From Nicoletella semolina (GTDB lineage Bacteria > Pseudomonadota > Gammaproteobacteria > Enterobacterales > Pasteurellaceae), in NCBI RefSeq assembly GCF_004345745.1, contig NZ_SLXJ01000005.1, positions 62,001-126,000 on the forward strand: a stretch of DNA of 64,000 nucleotides, written 5' to 3'. Made by a program: the position numbers and the translations under genes. The notes below the pieces were generated by a model. The model did not search any database. It saw only the letters and a list, made by a program, of their open reading frames with translations, and was not told the origin of the DNA. Positions 40,143 to 48,305 of this stretch are shown here, piece by piece (positions within the stretch are counted from its first letter, which is position 1; every line of letters begins with the position of its first letter).

Positions 40143-40176
40143 ACTGATTCTCCTGTTTGGGTTGAAAATCAGTATG
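40140..40176 (-). promoter_or_regulatory. Leader hairpin over recombinase start codon
   Basis: CATACTGATT and AATCAGTATG are perfect 10-bp inverted arms separated by 17 nt. On the minus strand the second arm includes the recombinase ATG and the loop contains its AGGAG ribosome-binding site. It could hold the start in a stem and keep recombinase synthesis low, or be a protein operator. Confidence 0.5.
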
Positions 40177-40194
40177 ATAAAAAGATTTAGGCGG

Positions 40195-41709
40195 TCAGTT
40201 ATACGCTAAATTTTGCAAAGTAGAAAATAATTTTTCAATTTTTTCCACAATGCGTTTTTGTTCGTTTAGTGGAGGGAGTGGGAAGTAGATCTTATTTAAT
40301 TCTTCAACAGGTAGCCCTTTAACAGTTAGTCCTTGTCCTTGAAGATTTAAAGTTTTGAAAAAATATACAAAAAATAGTTTATCTACATCATTTGATAGAA
40401 TAATCCCTCTCAAATCTTGATTAATAGAAACATCTATATTATTTATCGCGATTTTTCCTAATCCCATTCTTGTGCATAAAATGATGTTATTTTTAGGAAT
40501 TATATTAGACGAACTATTTTCTAATCCAAGATCAGAGATAAAATCAGATGTATTATTTAAATAAATACTATCTTTATCCAAATCCTTAACACTAGCCCAA
40601 GGAATTTCTCCATTCCAATATTCTGATATATTTTTAGATGGTGTTCCACCACCAATATTAAATAAAATAATGTTCTCTAACCTCACCCACCCCCAATTTT
40701 CAGGAATATCAAATGGGATTTCGTCAGCGATACAACGCTCTTCACCGTTGATAATCTCATAAGGCAAATTATCACGAAGGATAATTTCTGATTCCACCTT
40801 CGGTTTTTTCCGTTTTTTCTCAGCAATTAGGCGTAATTTCTCTGCTTTTATCCGCTCAATCAAGCGAGAAGCAGGCTCATCATTCGGATCTTGCTCAGTT
40901 AATTTGCCTTGAATTGCCGCCTGTAAAATTGACTTTTTTAACTGTTCTGGAAATTGCTGATGTAAAGCGGTCAGTTTTTCTTCTTTTTCTGCATATTGTT
41001 CAATATAAGGCAGTAATGCTTCAATTTTCGCCACAATACGTTTTTGTTCGTTGAGTGGGGGGATTGCTATTGGCAAATTATATAATTTATCATCATTGAT
41101 TGCAGGATAAGCAACACCTACCATTTCTTGATTAACAAACTCAGTAAATACAGGGCTTAATAAATAGTAAAATAAATATTTATGATAAAAATTGGTAAAT
41201 ACATTCATTACGGCAAATGCTGTACTTGCTATTGGCTCATATTGAAAATCTTGTTCTAATATACAAATATTTTGTAAATAAGGACGAACAGTTGAGTATA
41301 AAATAGAATTTTTCTGAACAATCTTTCTTGCCCTAGATGGAGCCTGATCTGGTTCTAAAATATTTTCTAAGCTATTTAATTTATGGATTTTATTATTTAT
41401 AAGACCTACATCTATGTAAAAAAAACGCTCATTAGGTGTTTTTTGCCCTAAATTAAAAATAATATTCCCCAATTTTTCAATTTCCCAACTTTCAGGGATT
41501 TCAAAGGGGAAATCCTGTTGCGATACAGAAGGGAGATTATCGGTAGCTTTTTTGCTTTTTTTGATTTTGCCTTCCGCAATCAAGCGATCTTTTTTTTGCT
41601 TAATTTTTTCAAGCAACACCGAAGCAGGTTCATCGCTTGGGTCTTGTGGCACAAGCTTGCCTTGAATGGCGAGTTGTAAAATGGCGTTTTTAAGTTGTTG
41701 AGCTTTCAT
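40195..41709 (-). CDS. hsdS: Type I restriction specificity subunit HsdS (expressed copy)
   Basis: Reads target sequence for the HsdM/HsdR complex. Order: N-terminal conserved segment (MKAQQLKNAILQLAIQGKL), first recognition domain (starting WEIEKLGNIIFN), central conserved coiled-coil region (NEQKRIVAKIEALL, LKKSILQAAIQGKL), second recognition domain (starting VRLENIILFNIGGGTP) and terminal NEQKRIVEKIEKLF. 504 residues. The start codon overlaps the upstream rhuM stop (ATGA), so it is expressed from the hsdR-hsdM-rhuM transcript. It contains both inverted repeats shared with the silent cassette. Confidence 0.92.
   Translation of the reverse strand: MKAQQLKNAILQLAIQGKLVPQDPSDEPASVLLEKIKQKKDRLIAEGKIKKSKKATDNLPSVSQQDFPFEIPESWEIEKLGNIIFNLGQKTPNERFFYIDVGLINNKIHKLNSLENILEPDQAPSRARKIVQKNSILYSTVRPYLQNICILEQDFQYEPIASTAFAVMNVFTNFYHKYLFYYLLSPVFTEFVNQEMVGVAYPAINDDKLYNLPIAIPPLNEQKRIVAKIEALLPYIEQYAEKEEKLTALHQQFPEQLKKSILQAAIQGKLTEQDPNDEPASRLIERIKAEKLRLIAEKKRKKPKVESEIILRDNLPYEIINGEERCIADEIPFDIPENWGWVRLENIILFNIGGGTPSKNISEYWNGEIPWASVKDLDKDSIYLNNTSDFISDLGLENSSSNIIPKNNIILCTRMGLGKIAINNIDVSINQDLRGIILSNDVDKLFFVYFFKTLNLQGQGLTVKGLPVEELNKIYFPLPPLNEQKRIVEKIEKLFSTLQNLAYN
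40724..41054 (-). repeat. Inverted repeat IR2, expressed-side copy
   Basis: 331 bp, reverse complement of 38393-38723. It codes for the central conserved region of the expressed HsdS, between its two recognition domains. Confidence 0.9.
41484..41543 (-). repeat. Inverted repeat IR1, expressed-side copy
   Basis: 60 bp, reverse complement of 37883-37942. It codes for the segment just before the first recognition domain of the expressed HsdS. Confidence 0.9.
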
Positions 41710-42701
41710 CGTGTTTGTTTAACCTTTTTTCCGATTGCTTCAAGGGTATTTAAGTCATCTTGTTCGGCATTTAATGCGAGTATTTCACGTCTCTTTTGTT
41801 TAAAAAGGGCATACTGTTCATCAGTAAATTCTTTCATTTGTTGGCGGCTTTTATTGCCTTTATCCGCCAGCACAGGAAAACCATTATCTTCAATAATGCT
41901 ATCAATACGGTTTTGCCAAAAGCGTAGGGTTAAATCTTGGCGATTTTTAGCTCTTAGCTCCGCACTTTCTAGGAAGATGACCGTTAGGCGGTTGAGCGTA
42001 TCAATTTCGTCTTCATTGAGATAATTTTTTGAAACGATAATATCGGCTTTTTGCACTCGCTCACCACTCCAAGTAGTTAAACCCATATTTGGTAATTCCG
42101 CATTTGCTCGGTGACAAATGAGCTCTGCTGCTGTTTGTTGTGTCACCGCATAAATGAGCTTGTTTTGAGCTTCGGCGAAGAACATTTCAGTGGCTTTGTC
42201 GGTCGCATCGTAGTCACTAGAAAGCTTGAATAGCTCCCGCACTTTTTGATAAAAACGCATTTCACTGGCTCGAATATCTCGGATTCGTTCCAGTAATTCA
42301 TCAAAGTGATCAACTCGTCCGTTCGGATTTTTCAGACGTTCATCGTCCATTAAAAATCCTTTTTCTAAATAAGTGCGTAAACTACTATTTGCCCAACGTC
42401 TAAATTGCACACCTCGTGGGCTACGCACACGAAAACCAATAGCTAAAATCATTGCTAAAGCATAGTGCTTTACACTGTAATTTTTGCCATCAGTAGCAGT
42501 TATGAAAAAATCCTTCATAACTGAAGCTTCATCTAACTCATTGTCATTAAATATATTTTTGATATGTTCGGATATATTTCGTACAGAGGTGTCAAAAAGT
42601 TCAGCAAGCTGATTTTGGGTTAGCCAAACTTCATTTTCTGCAACAAAAAGTGAGACTTTACTTTTACCGTCTTCAGTGTTGTAAATGATTAAATCAGACA
42701 T
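41706..42701 (-). CDS. rhuM: RhuM family protein
   Basis: Member of the RhuM (virulence protein) family, often encoded inside type I restriction operons; its molecular function is not established. Visible features: a winged-helix-like N-terminus (VWLTQNQLAELFDTSVRNIS), then HYALAMILAIGFRVRSPRGVQ, RWANSSLRTYLEKGF, and a C-terminal helical domain with TVIFLESAELRAK. It sits 8 bp after hsdM and overlaps the hsdS start by 4 nt (ATGA), so it is translationally coupled to specificity-subunit synthesis. Confidence 0.88.
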   Translation of the reverse strand: MSDLIIYNTEDGKSKVSLFVAENEVWLTQNQLAELFDTSVRNISEHIKNIFNDNELDEASVMKDFFITATDGKNYSVKHYALAMILAIGFRVRSPRGVQFRRWANSSLRTYLEKGFLMDDERLKNPNGRVDHFDELLERIRDIRASEMRFYQKVRELFKLSSDYDATDKATEMFFAEAQNKLIYAVTQQTAAELICHRANAELPNMGLTTWSGERVQKADIIVSKNYLNEDEIDTLNRLTVIFLESAELRAKNRQDLTLRFWQNRIDSIIEDNGFPVLADKGNKSRQQMKEFTDEQYALFKQKRREILALNAEQDDLNTLEAIGKKVKQTR

Positions 42702-42709
42702 TTTTCCAC

Positions 42710-44178
42710 CTATAATTTAATCCCCAAAATTTGAGTGATTTCGCCTAAAATGCGATCAATATCGGCATTTAAAGCGGTACGTTTTTGCTGATAATTTGCA
42801 ATGAGTTCGTCAGGTGGCAAAATTTCCTCTTCTTCGTGTGGGAAACCGCAAAGATCGATGTTAAATTGGCGATCCGCAATTTCTTGATAGCTGTAACATC
42901 TCGCTTTATCAAAGCCATCAATTTCAATCGCTTGGCGGTTGTGCCACCACTCCATTACCTCGTTGAAATGCTCTAATTTCATTGGCTTAGTTTTCGAGAA
43001 GTTTTTGTAGCCTTCTGGCATATCCAAGCGGTAGAACCAGGTCTCTTTGGTTGGTTCTGTGTTATCAAAAAAGAGAATGTTATTGTGATTGAGGTGTAAG
43101 GAGCAAACACGCTATGTGGCAGACGAATGACGGTGTGTAAATTCATTTCCGTCATTAGTTTTTGCTTAATCGCAACTTTAGCGTTATCCGTACCGAAAAG
43201 GAAACCGTCTGGCAAGACAATCGCTACACGCCCATTTTTCTTTAAGCGATACATAATCACCAACATAAACAGATCCGCCGTTTCACTGCTGCGTAATGCA
43301 GAGGGAAAGTTGGTTTTGATCTGCTCAATTTCACTGCCGCCGTAAGGTGGATTCATTAAAATCACGTCAAATTTGTCATTCTCCGTATAGTCTTTTACTG
43401 GCTTTTCAAGAGCATTGTCGTGATGCACATTTGGGTTATCAATATCGTGCAAGAGCAAATTGGTAATACAAAGCAGGTGCGGTAGGGCTTTTTTCTCAAT
43501 GCCGTAAACGGAATTATTGAACAAAGTGCGGTCGGAAACGGATTGAATTTGTTTCTCTAGCACTTTCAATGCTGAGGTTAAAAATCCCCCTGTGCCACAA
43601 GCAAAATCGGCAATTCGCTCGCCTAATTTAGGGGCAATCATCTTTACCATAAAATCGGTTAGTGCTCGTGGTGTATAAAATTCCCCTGCATTGCCTGCAC
43701 TTTGAAGGCTTTTTAGTATATTTTCATAAATATCGCCAAAGGTATGGCGTTCTTGGTATTGCTCAAAGTTGATTTCATCAATGATATTGATCACTTGGCG
43801 AAGCAAAATACCATTTTTCATATAGTTATTATTATCTTCAAATGCTGCACGGATAATTCTTTGATTCATTGGCGTTTCAGTCGAAATCGGCAAGTTTTTC
43901 AGTGCAGGGAAGAGATCATTATTGACGAAATTGAGTAGCTCATCGCCTGTCATTGCTTTTCCGTCTTTATTGTCTTTCGCCCAATTTTCCCAACGTAAAA
44001 AATCAGGCAAAATTGAATGGTAGTCATCAGAAATAAGTTCCCATTCTTGCTCTTTAGCATCGTAAATTTTTAAAAATAAAATCCACACGATTTGCTCAAT
44101 ACGCTGTGCATCGCCATTAATGCCTGCATCATTTCTCATCACATCTTGCAAGCGTTTTACTAAATTGTTTAAGCTCAT
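42710..44178 (-). pseudogene. hsdM: Type I methyltransferase HsdM, frameshifted near C-terminus
   Basis: N6-adenine methyltransferase subunit. The first frame (44178 to 42979, 399 aa) has the N-terminal helical domain, SAM motif DFACGTGG (191-198) and catalytic NPPY (276-279). After APYTSIT it runs into unrelated residues. The expected continuation (NILFFDNTEPTKET, then DMPEGYKNFSK to the stop at 42710) is in the next frame. The break maps to about 43080-43086, just before a T6G tract on the coding strand (complement of 43067-43072) that resembles a -1 slippery site. A one-base deletion is the simplest reading. Unless bypassed, methylation and restriction would be off. Confidence 0.85.
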
Positions 44179-44262
44179 TTTAGGTGTCCTTAAAAAAGAA
44201 AAGTACGGTGAGATTTTAAGATATTTTGCAAATTGCGATTTAATCTCACCGCTTGTTGAGTA

Positions 44263-46623
44263 TTAATCCGAATAAATCATTTTTTCTAAGCCTTGAACGG
44301 CTTTTTGATAAAGTGCCTTTCCGCCAAATTTTTTCACAATCGCAATCAAGCCACCAAGCGGTTCAAATTGACTGTTTTTCAGCAATTCAGGTTTACTGAG
44401 ATCTTTCACGCCTGATTTCACATATTCATCAAGTAATAGCCCTAGTACTTGGCGATTCTCTTCTGAGTATTGAGCGAAATAGCCACTGTTTTTTGCTTTT
44501 TCGATTCGTTCTTGCTTGGTTATTGGTACTTTTCCGTAACCGACTTTTCGGATAACGTCATAATCGTCAAATTGGCGACCAAATTGGTTTTTCTTGCGAA
44601 GAGAATTGAGCCATTTTTCGTCGGTGTAAAATTTTGAGAAAATCTCACCGCTACTTAGCCAGCTTTGTTGGAACTGCTCGTAGGACGAGAAATCTTTTTG
44701 AATTTCACGTTGGGAGAAAAGATCAATATCTTCTGAAACCAGCTCGCCTTGTTCGTTGAGATACTGTACTTTTTCATCAAGAATACGCAGTTTTAAGCTA
44801 CCCGCTTCCAAAACGATAACAGGCTTATATTCGCCTTCATTTTCCTTCACTGTCTGTGGTTCTTTAGGATTATGAATTGGTTGATCATTTTCTGAATCAG
44901 AAATAGGGTTATCTGGATCGATATCAATAATGACCACGGGCTCACCATCAAAAGCAGGATCAGCAAAAAGCCGTGTTACGCCACGAAAATCTAAAATGGT
45001 GAAAAACTCTTTGCCTGCATCCGTGCGTAAGCGTGTGCCACGTCCAATAATCTGCTTAAATTCAGTCATGGATTGAATGTTGGCATCAAGTACCACCAAT
45101 TTGCAGGTTTTGCTATCCACTCCTGTCGTCATCAATTTAGAGGTTACGGCAATCACTGGGTAAGCCTTATCTTCATTTTTGACATCACAAAAGGCTTCTA
45201 AATCCTCATTTTTAGCTGTTTGATCGCCTGTAATTTGGCGGATATATTTCGGATTTTTCGCCAGCATATCGGCATTTAAGCGAGATAATTCCGCTACCAT
45301 TCGTTGAGCGTGGTTGATATTGGCACAAAATACAATCGTCTTATCTAATCGGTTCGTTTTGTGTAAAAATTCAGTAATCCGTTCTGCCACAAGTCGAGTG
45401 CGGTCATCAAGCACAATGTTATAATCAAAATCTTTGACGGTATAAAGCCTGTCTTCAACAGGATTTCCATTTTTATCCTGTAAACCTTTGATTGGTCGCC
45501 AGCCTTTCAGATCACAATCTAAATCAACACGGATAACACGGTAAGGGGCAAGAAAACCATCTTCAATCCCTTGTTTTAGGCTGTAGGTATAAATTGGATC
45601 GCCAAAATAGCTAATATTGCTTGCATCTGCGGTTTCTTTTGGTGTAGCGGTCATACCAATATGTGTCGCTTCAGAGAAATAATCCAAAATTGCACGCCAG
45701 TTGGAATCTTCTTTGGCGCTACCTCGATGACATTCATCAATGATGATTAAATCAAAAAATGAGGGCTGAAATTGCTTGAATAACTGATTATCCGTTTCAC
45801 CATCTAATTGCTGATAAAGTGCCAAATAGACTTCAAAGGAGCTATCCAATTTTTTGTTGCTCACTTTGACCATTTTGTCTTTAAATGGCTTGAAGTCTTG
45901 GGTCATCGGCTGATCGACTAACACATTTCTGTCAGCAAGAAATAAAACCTTACGTTTTGTACCACTAGCTTTCAGGCGATGAATAATTTGAAAGGCGGTG
46001 TAAGTTTTGCCTGTTCCTGTTGCCATAACTAACAAAATACGATTTTGCCCTTTGGCAACCGCTTCTATCGTGCGGTTGATTGCAATTTCTTGGTAATAAC
46101 GAGGCTCTTTGAAATGATCACTGGCACTGGTGTAATAAGGCTGTTGGATAATTTTTAATTCTTCTGCTGTATATTGCTGCCTCCAACGCTCCGCTAGCTC
46201 GTGCGGTGTTGGAAATTGTGTCATAGGAAGTTGGCGTTGTTTACCCGTTATAAAATCGTGTTCAACAAATTCATCGCCATTTGAACTATAAGCAAAAGGA
46301 ATATCCAGTAATAAGGCATAATCGATTGCTTGTTGTAAACCATCTCTTGATGAATGTTTATTATCTTTGGCTTCTACAATTGCAATTTTGCGATTAGCAG
46401 AGTGATAAAGCAAATAATCTGCTCGTTTAGCGTCTTGGCGACTTGCTTTCTTCGTTTTAGGATCAAGAACCATTTGACCATCAGTAAATGTTTTATTGAC
46501 TTTGAAAGAATATTCCTCACTAATTTGGCGATCGCTCCAACCTGCATTTTTAATGGCAGGCGTAATAAATTTAGAACGAATATCCGCTTCAGTCATTTGA
46601 CGCTTTTCTTCTGGGCTAAACAT
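44263..46623 (-). CDS. hsdR: Type I restriction endonuclease subunit HsdR (EcoEI-like)
   Basis: Motor and nuclease subunit. The N-terminal PD-(D/E)xK nuclease appears as RADYLLYH (Asp69) and IVEAK (Glu84, Lys86). The SF2 translocase has Walker A ATGTGKT (201-207), the DECH box (296-299), MTATP and the C-terminal helicase motif QIIGRGTRLR. The C-terminal half fits the EcoEI R family. 786 residues appear complete. It is the first gene of the locus, 84 bp before hsdM. An uptake-sequence core lies in that gap. Confidence 0.93.
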   Translation of the reverse strand: MFSPEEKRQMTEADIRSKFITPAIKNAGWSDRQISEEYSFKVNKTFTDGQMVLDPKTKKASRQDAKRADYLLYHSANRKIAIVEAKDNKHSSRDGLQQAIDYALLLDIPFAYSSNGDEFVEHDFITGKQRQLPMTQFPTPHELAERWRQQYTAEELKIIQQPYYTSASDHFKEPRYYQEIAINRTIEAVAKGQNRILLVMATGTGKTYTAFQIIHRLKASGTKRKVLFLADRNVLVDQPMTQDFKPFKDKMVKVSNKKLDSSFEVYLALYQQLDGETDNQLFKQFQPSFFDLIIIDECHRGSAKEDSNWRAILDYFSEATHIGMTATPKETADASNISYFGDPIYTYSLKQGIEDGFLAPYRVIRVDLDCDLKGWRPIKGLQDKNGNPVEDRLYTVKDFDYNIVLDDRTRLVAERITEFLHKTNRLDKTIVFCANINHAQRMVAELSRLNADMLAKNPKYIRQITGDQTAKNEDLEAFCDVKNEDKAYPVIAVTSKLMTTGVDSKTCKLVVLDANIQSMTEFKQIIGRGTRLRTDAGKEFFTILDFRGVTRLFADPAFDGEPVVIIDIDPDNPISDSENDQPIHNPKEPQTVKENEGEYKPVIVLEAGSLKLRILDEKVQYLNEQGELVSEDIDLFSQREIQKDFSSYEQFQQSWLSSGEIFSKFYTDEKWLNSLRKKNQFGRQFDDYDVIRKVGYGKVPITKQERIEKAKNSGYFAQYSEENRQVLGLLLDEYVKSGVKDLSKPELLKNSQFEPLGGLIAIVKKFGGKALYQKAVQGLEKMIYSD

Positions 46624-46758
46624 AGACTTTCTTCCGATAAGTTTTGATTACGAGAAGATTATAGCAAAGAATTGAGCATTAGATATTTCTTCAGCAGATA
46701 ACAAACTGTCAAGATTGTGAGAATTTACAAAAATATTGCAGAATCTGACCGCTTGCAC

Positions 46759-48165
46759 TTACCACACTTTTTCTACGTTTATAAACCACTCACTGTTTGA
46801 ACGGCTGTAAAATGCTGTGATGTTACTATCCACTTTGCGATAACGATAGTTTAATTTCGGCACAAAACCTTTCCATCGGATTTGGTTATGCCACAGGCTG
46901 GTATTCACGCTGTATTCGCTATCAATGCGTTTTTTCGGAAAATAGAAGTTATCTGCTAAGAAGTTACGTTTCACATAACGCAAACCCACACAGCTGGCAA
47001 AATTGCCAAAACGAATGAGTGTGCCAACATTTATTCCCTTGCGAATAGAGCTTTCAGCCTTGTCTTTGACTCGATCTTTGCTCACCTCTAAACCACCGAA
47101 TATCACCCAATTTGCATTAGCTTGATAACTTAATGAGGTTGATAGCCCACTCATATGACCGTTATAACGTTTTGCAATATTTCCACCTGTATAACGTTTT
47201 TGTGTGTGATTAAAATTAGCAGAAAGCCGCCATTGGCGAGTAAGCTGACGGTGAAATTCCACATTTACCCCAAAATTTCTGCTATAACGTGGCGAAGCGA
47301 GCCAATTTTGTTCAAAGAACGGCAAAATGCCCCAAGATTGCAATGCCGAAAGTTTACGATAACCGAATGAACTGTATAACGATTTTTCGCTGTGTTCTCG
47401 ATTATTCCAATAATGTATGCCACTAAATCGCCCTTCAAATACTACAAAATGATTACCACTTAAATTTATTTCTCTACTTGCTCCCAAACCATAACGAACA
47501 CCCTGTGCTTTTTGTGGTAGGGAATCGCTATTTTTAACAAAACGCAACCCACCAATTTCGACTTCTCGTTCACTGGATGCATTATTCGCATTATTCGTTT
47601 GTGTATATTGTAATTCCGCATCAGGTTGCCAACTTTGGCGTTCCTTTATTGCTTGTAAATAGCGTTCGACTAAAGGTTGCATTTGTGGTTCAAGCGAATT
47701 TTTTGCTTGGTTTAACTGCTGTTTGGCCTCATGATATTGCTTATTTTCAAACAACATCACACCCAAATCAAAACGTGGATAAGCTAACTGCGGTTGAGCT
47801 TGTAAAAGTTGTTGATAAAGCTGGATTGCCCCATCATAATTTTGCTCTGCTCGTAACATTGCTCCTTTTGCATAACGATATAAAATCGGATCAAAATTCG
47901 CCTGCTTAGCATAATGTTCTAATGCAATTTTTAAGGCTTGCCACTGCTTATTGACCAATAAAGTCGTAATGGTTTGATCCCAATTTGCTTGCTCGATTGG
48001 GGTGAACATTGGGGTATTAGCGGTCAAATTCGGTGAATTTTTTGCAAATTTTGCCTGTTTTCGCTGAACAGATTTATCCTCAAAAAAGAGTGGCTTAGGC
48101 GTGGAAAGGGTTTCTGCTAACAGAGTTGAGGGAAGTATAAAAAGAATAAAAGATATTGATTTCAT
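46759..48165 (-). CDS. Slam-type surface lipoprotein assembly modulator
   Basis: Outer-membrane protein that moves specific lipoproteins to the cell surface. A signal peptide (ending LLA) is followed by a TPR-like helical domain (about residues 70-190, with LYRYAKGAMLRAEQNYDGA and FDLGVMLFENKQYHEAK) and a C-terminal DUF560 barrel (about 200-468) ending in Trp (VEKVW). 468 residues is typical. The gene directly upstream in the same direction encodes a lipoprotein with a TbpB-type barrel, its probable client. Assignment rests on this two-domain plan plus the neighbour. Confidence 0.85.
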   Translation of the reverse strand: MKSISFILFILPSTLLAETLSTPKPLFFEDKSVQRKQAKFAKNSPNLTANTPMFTPIEQANWDQTITTLLVNKQWQALKIALEHYAKQANFDPILYRYAKGAMLRAEQNYDGAIQLYQQLLQAQPQLAYPRFDLGVMLFENKQYHEAKQQLNQAKNSLEPQMQPLVERYLQAIKERQSWQPDAELQYTQTNNANNASSEREVEIGGLRFVKNSDSLPQKAQGVRYGLGASREINLSGNHFVVFEGRFSGIHYWNNREHSEKSLYSSFGYRKLSALQSWGILPFFEQNWLASPRYSRNFGVNVEFHRQLTRQWRLSANFNHTQKRYTGGNIAKRYNGHMSGLSTSLSYQANANWVIFGGLEVSKDRVKDKAESSIRKGINVGTLIRFGNFASCVGLRYVKRNFLADNFYFPKKRIDSEYSVNTSLWHNQIRWKGFVPKLNYRYRKVDSNITAFYSRSNSEWFINVEKVW

Positions 48166-48305
48166 TAGATTTTATTAGACGTGAGTTCTTATTGTAGGAA
48201 CACACTGCGTTCGCCTGCAAGCGGTCAAAACTGTACAAAATTTTGCATATTTTAACCGCCCAATACGGACACACAGTGTGCCTAATTATGTTGAATAGTT
48301 AAAAA

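Larger units (their letters stand above)
37883..41543. other. Invertible hsdS region (shufflon-like)
   Basis: Two hsdS copies face each other (plus copy 37883-39267, minus copy 40195-41709) with a tyrosine recombinase between them. A 60-bp and a 331-bp sequence are each present once per copy in inverted orientation. Exchange between the 331-bp copies would swap only the second target-recognition domain; exchange between the 60-bp copies would swap both. In combination four HsdS proteins are possible. The arrangement matches known phase-variable type I systems such as the pneumococcal hsdS locus. Inversion itself is inferred. Confidence 0.82.
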
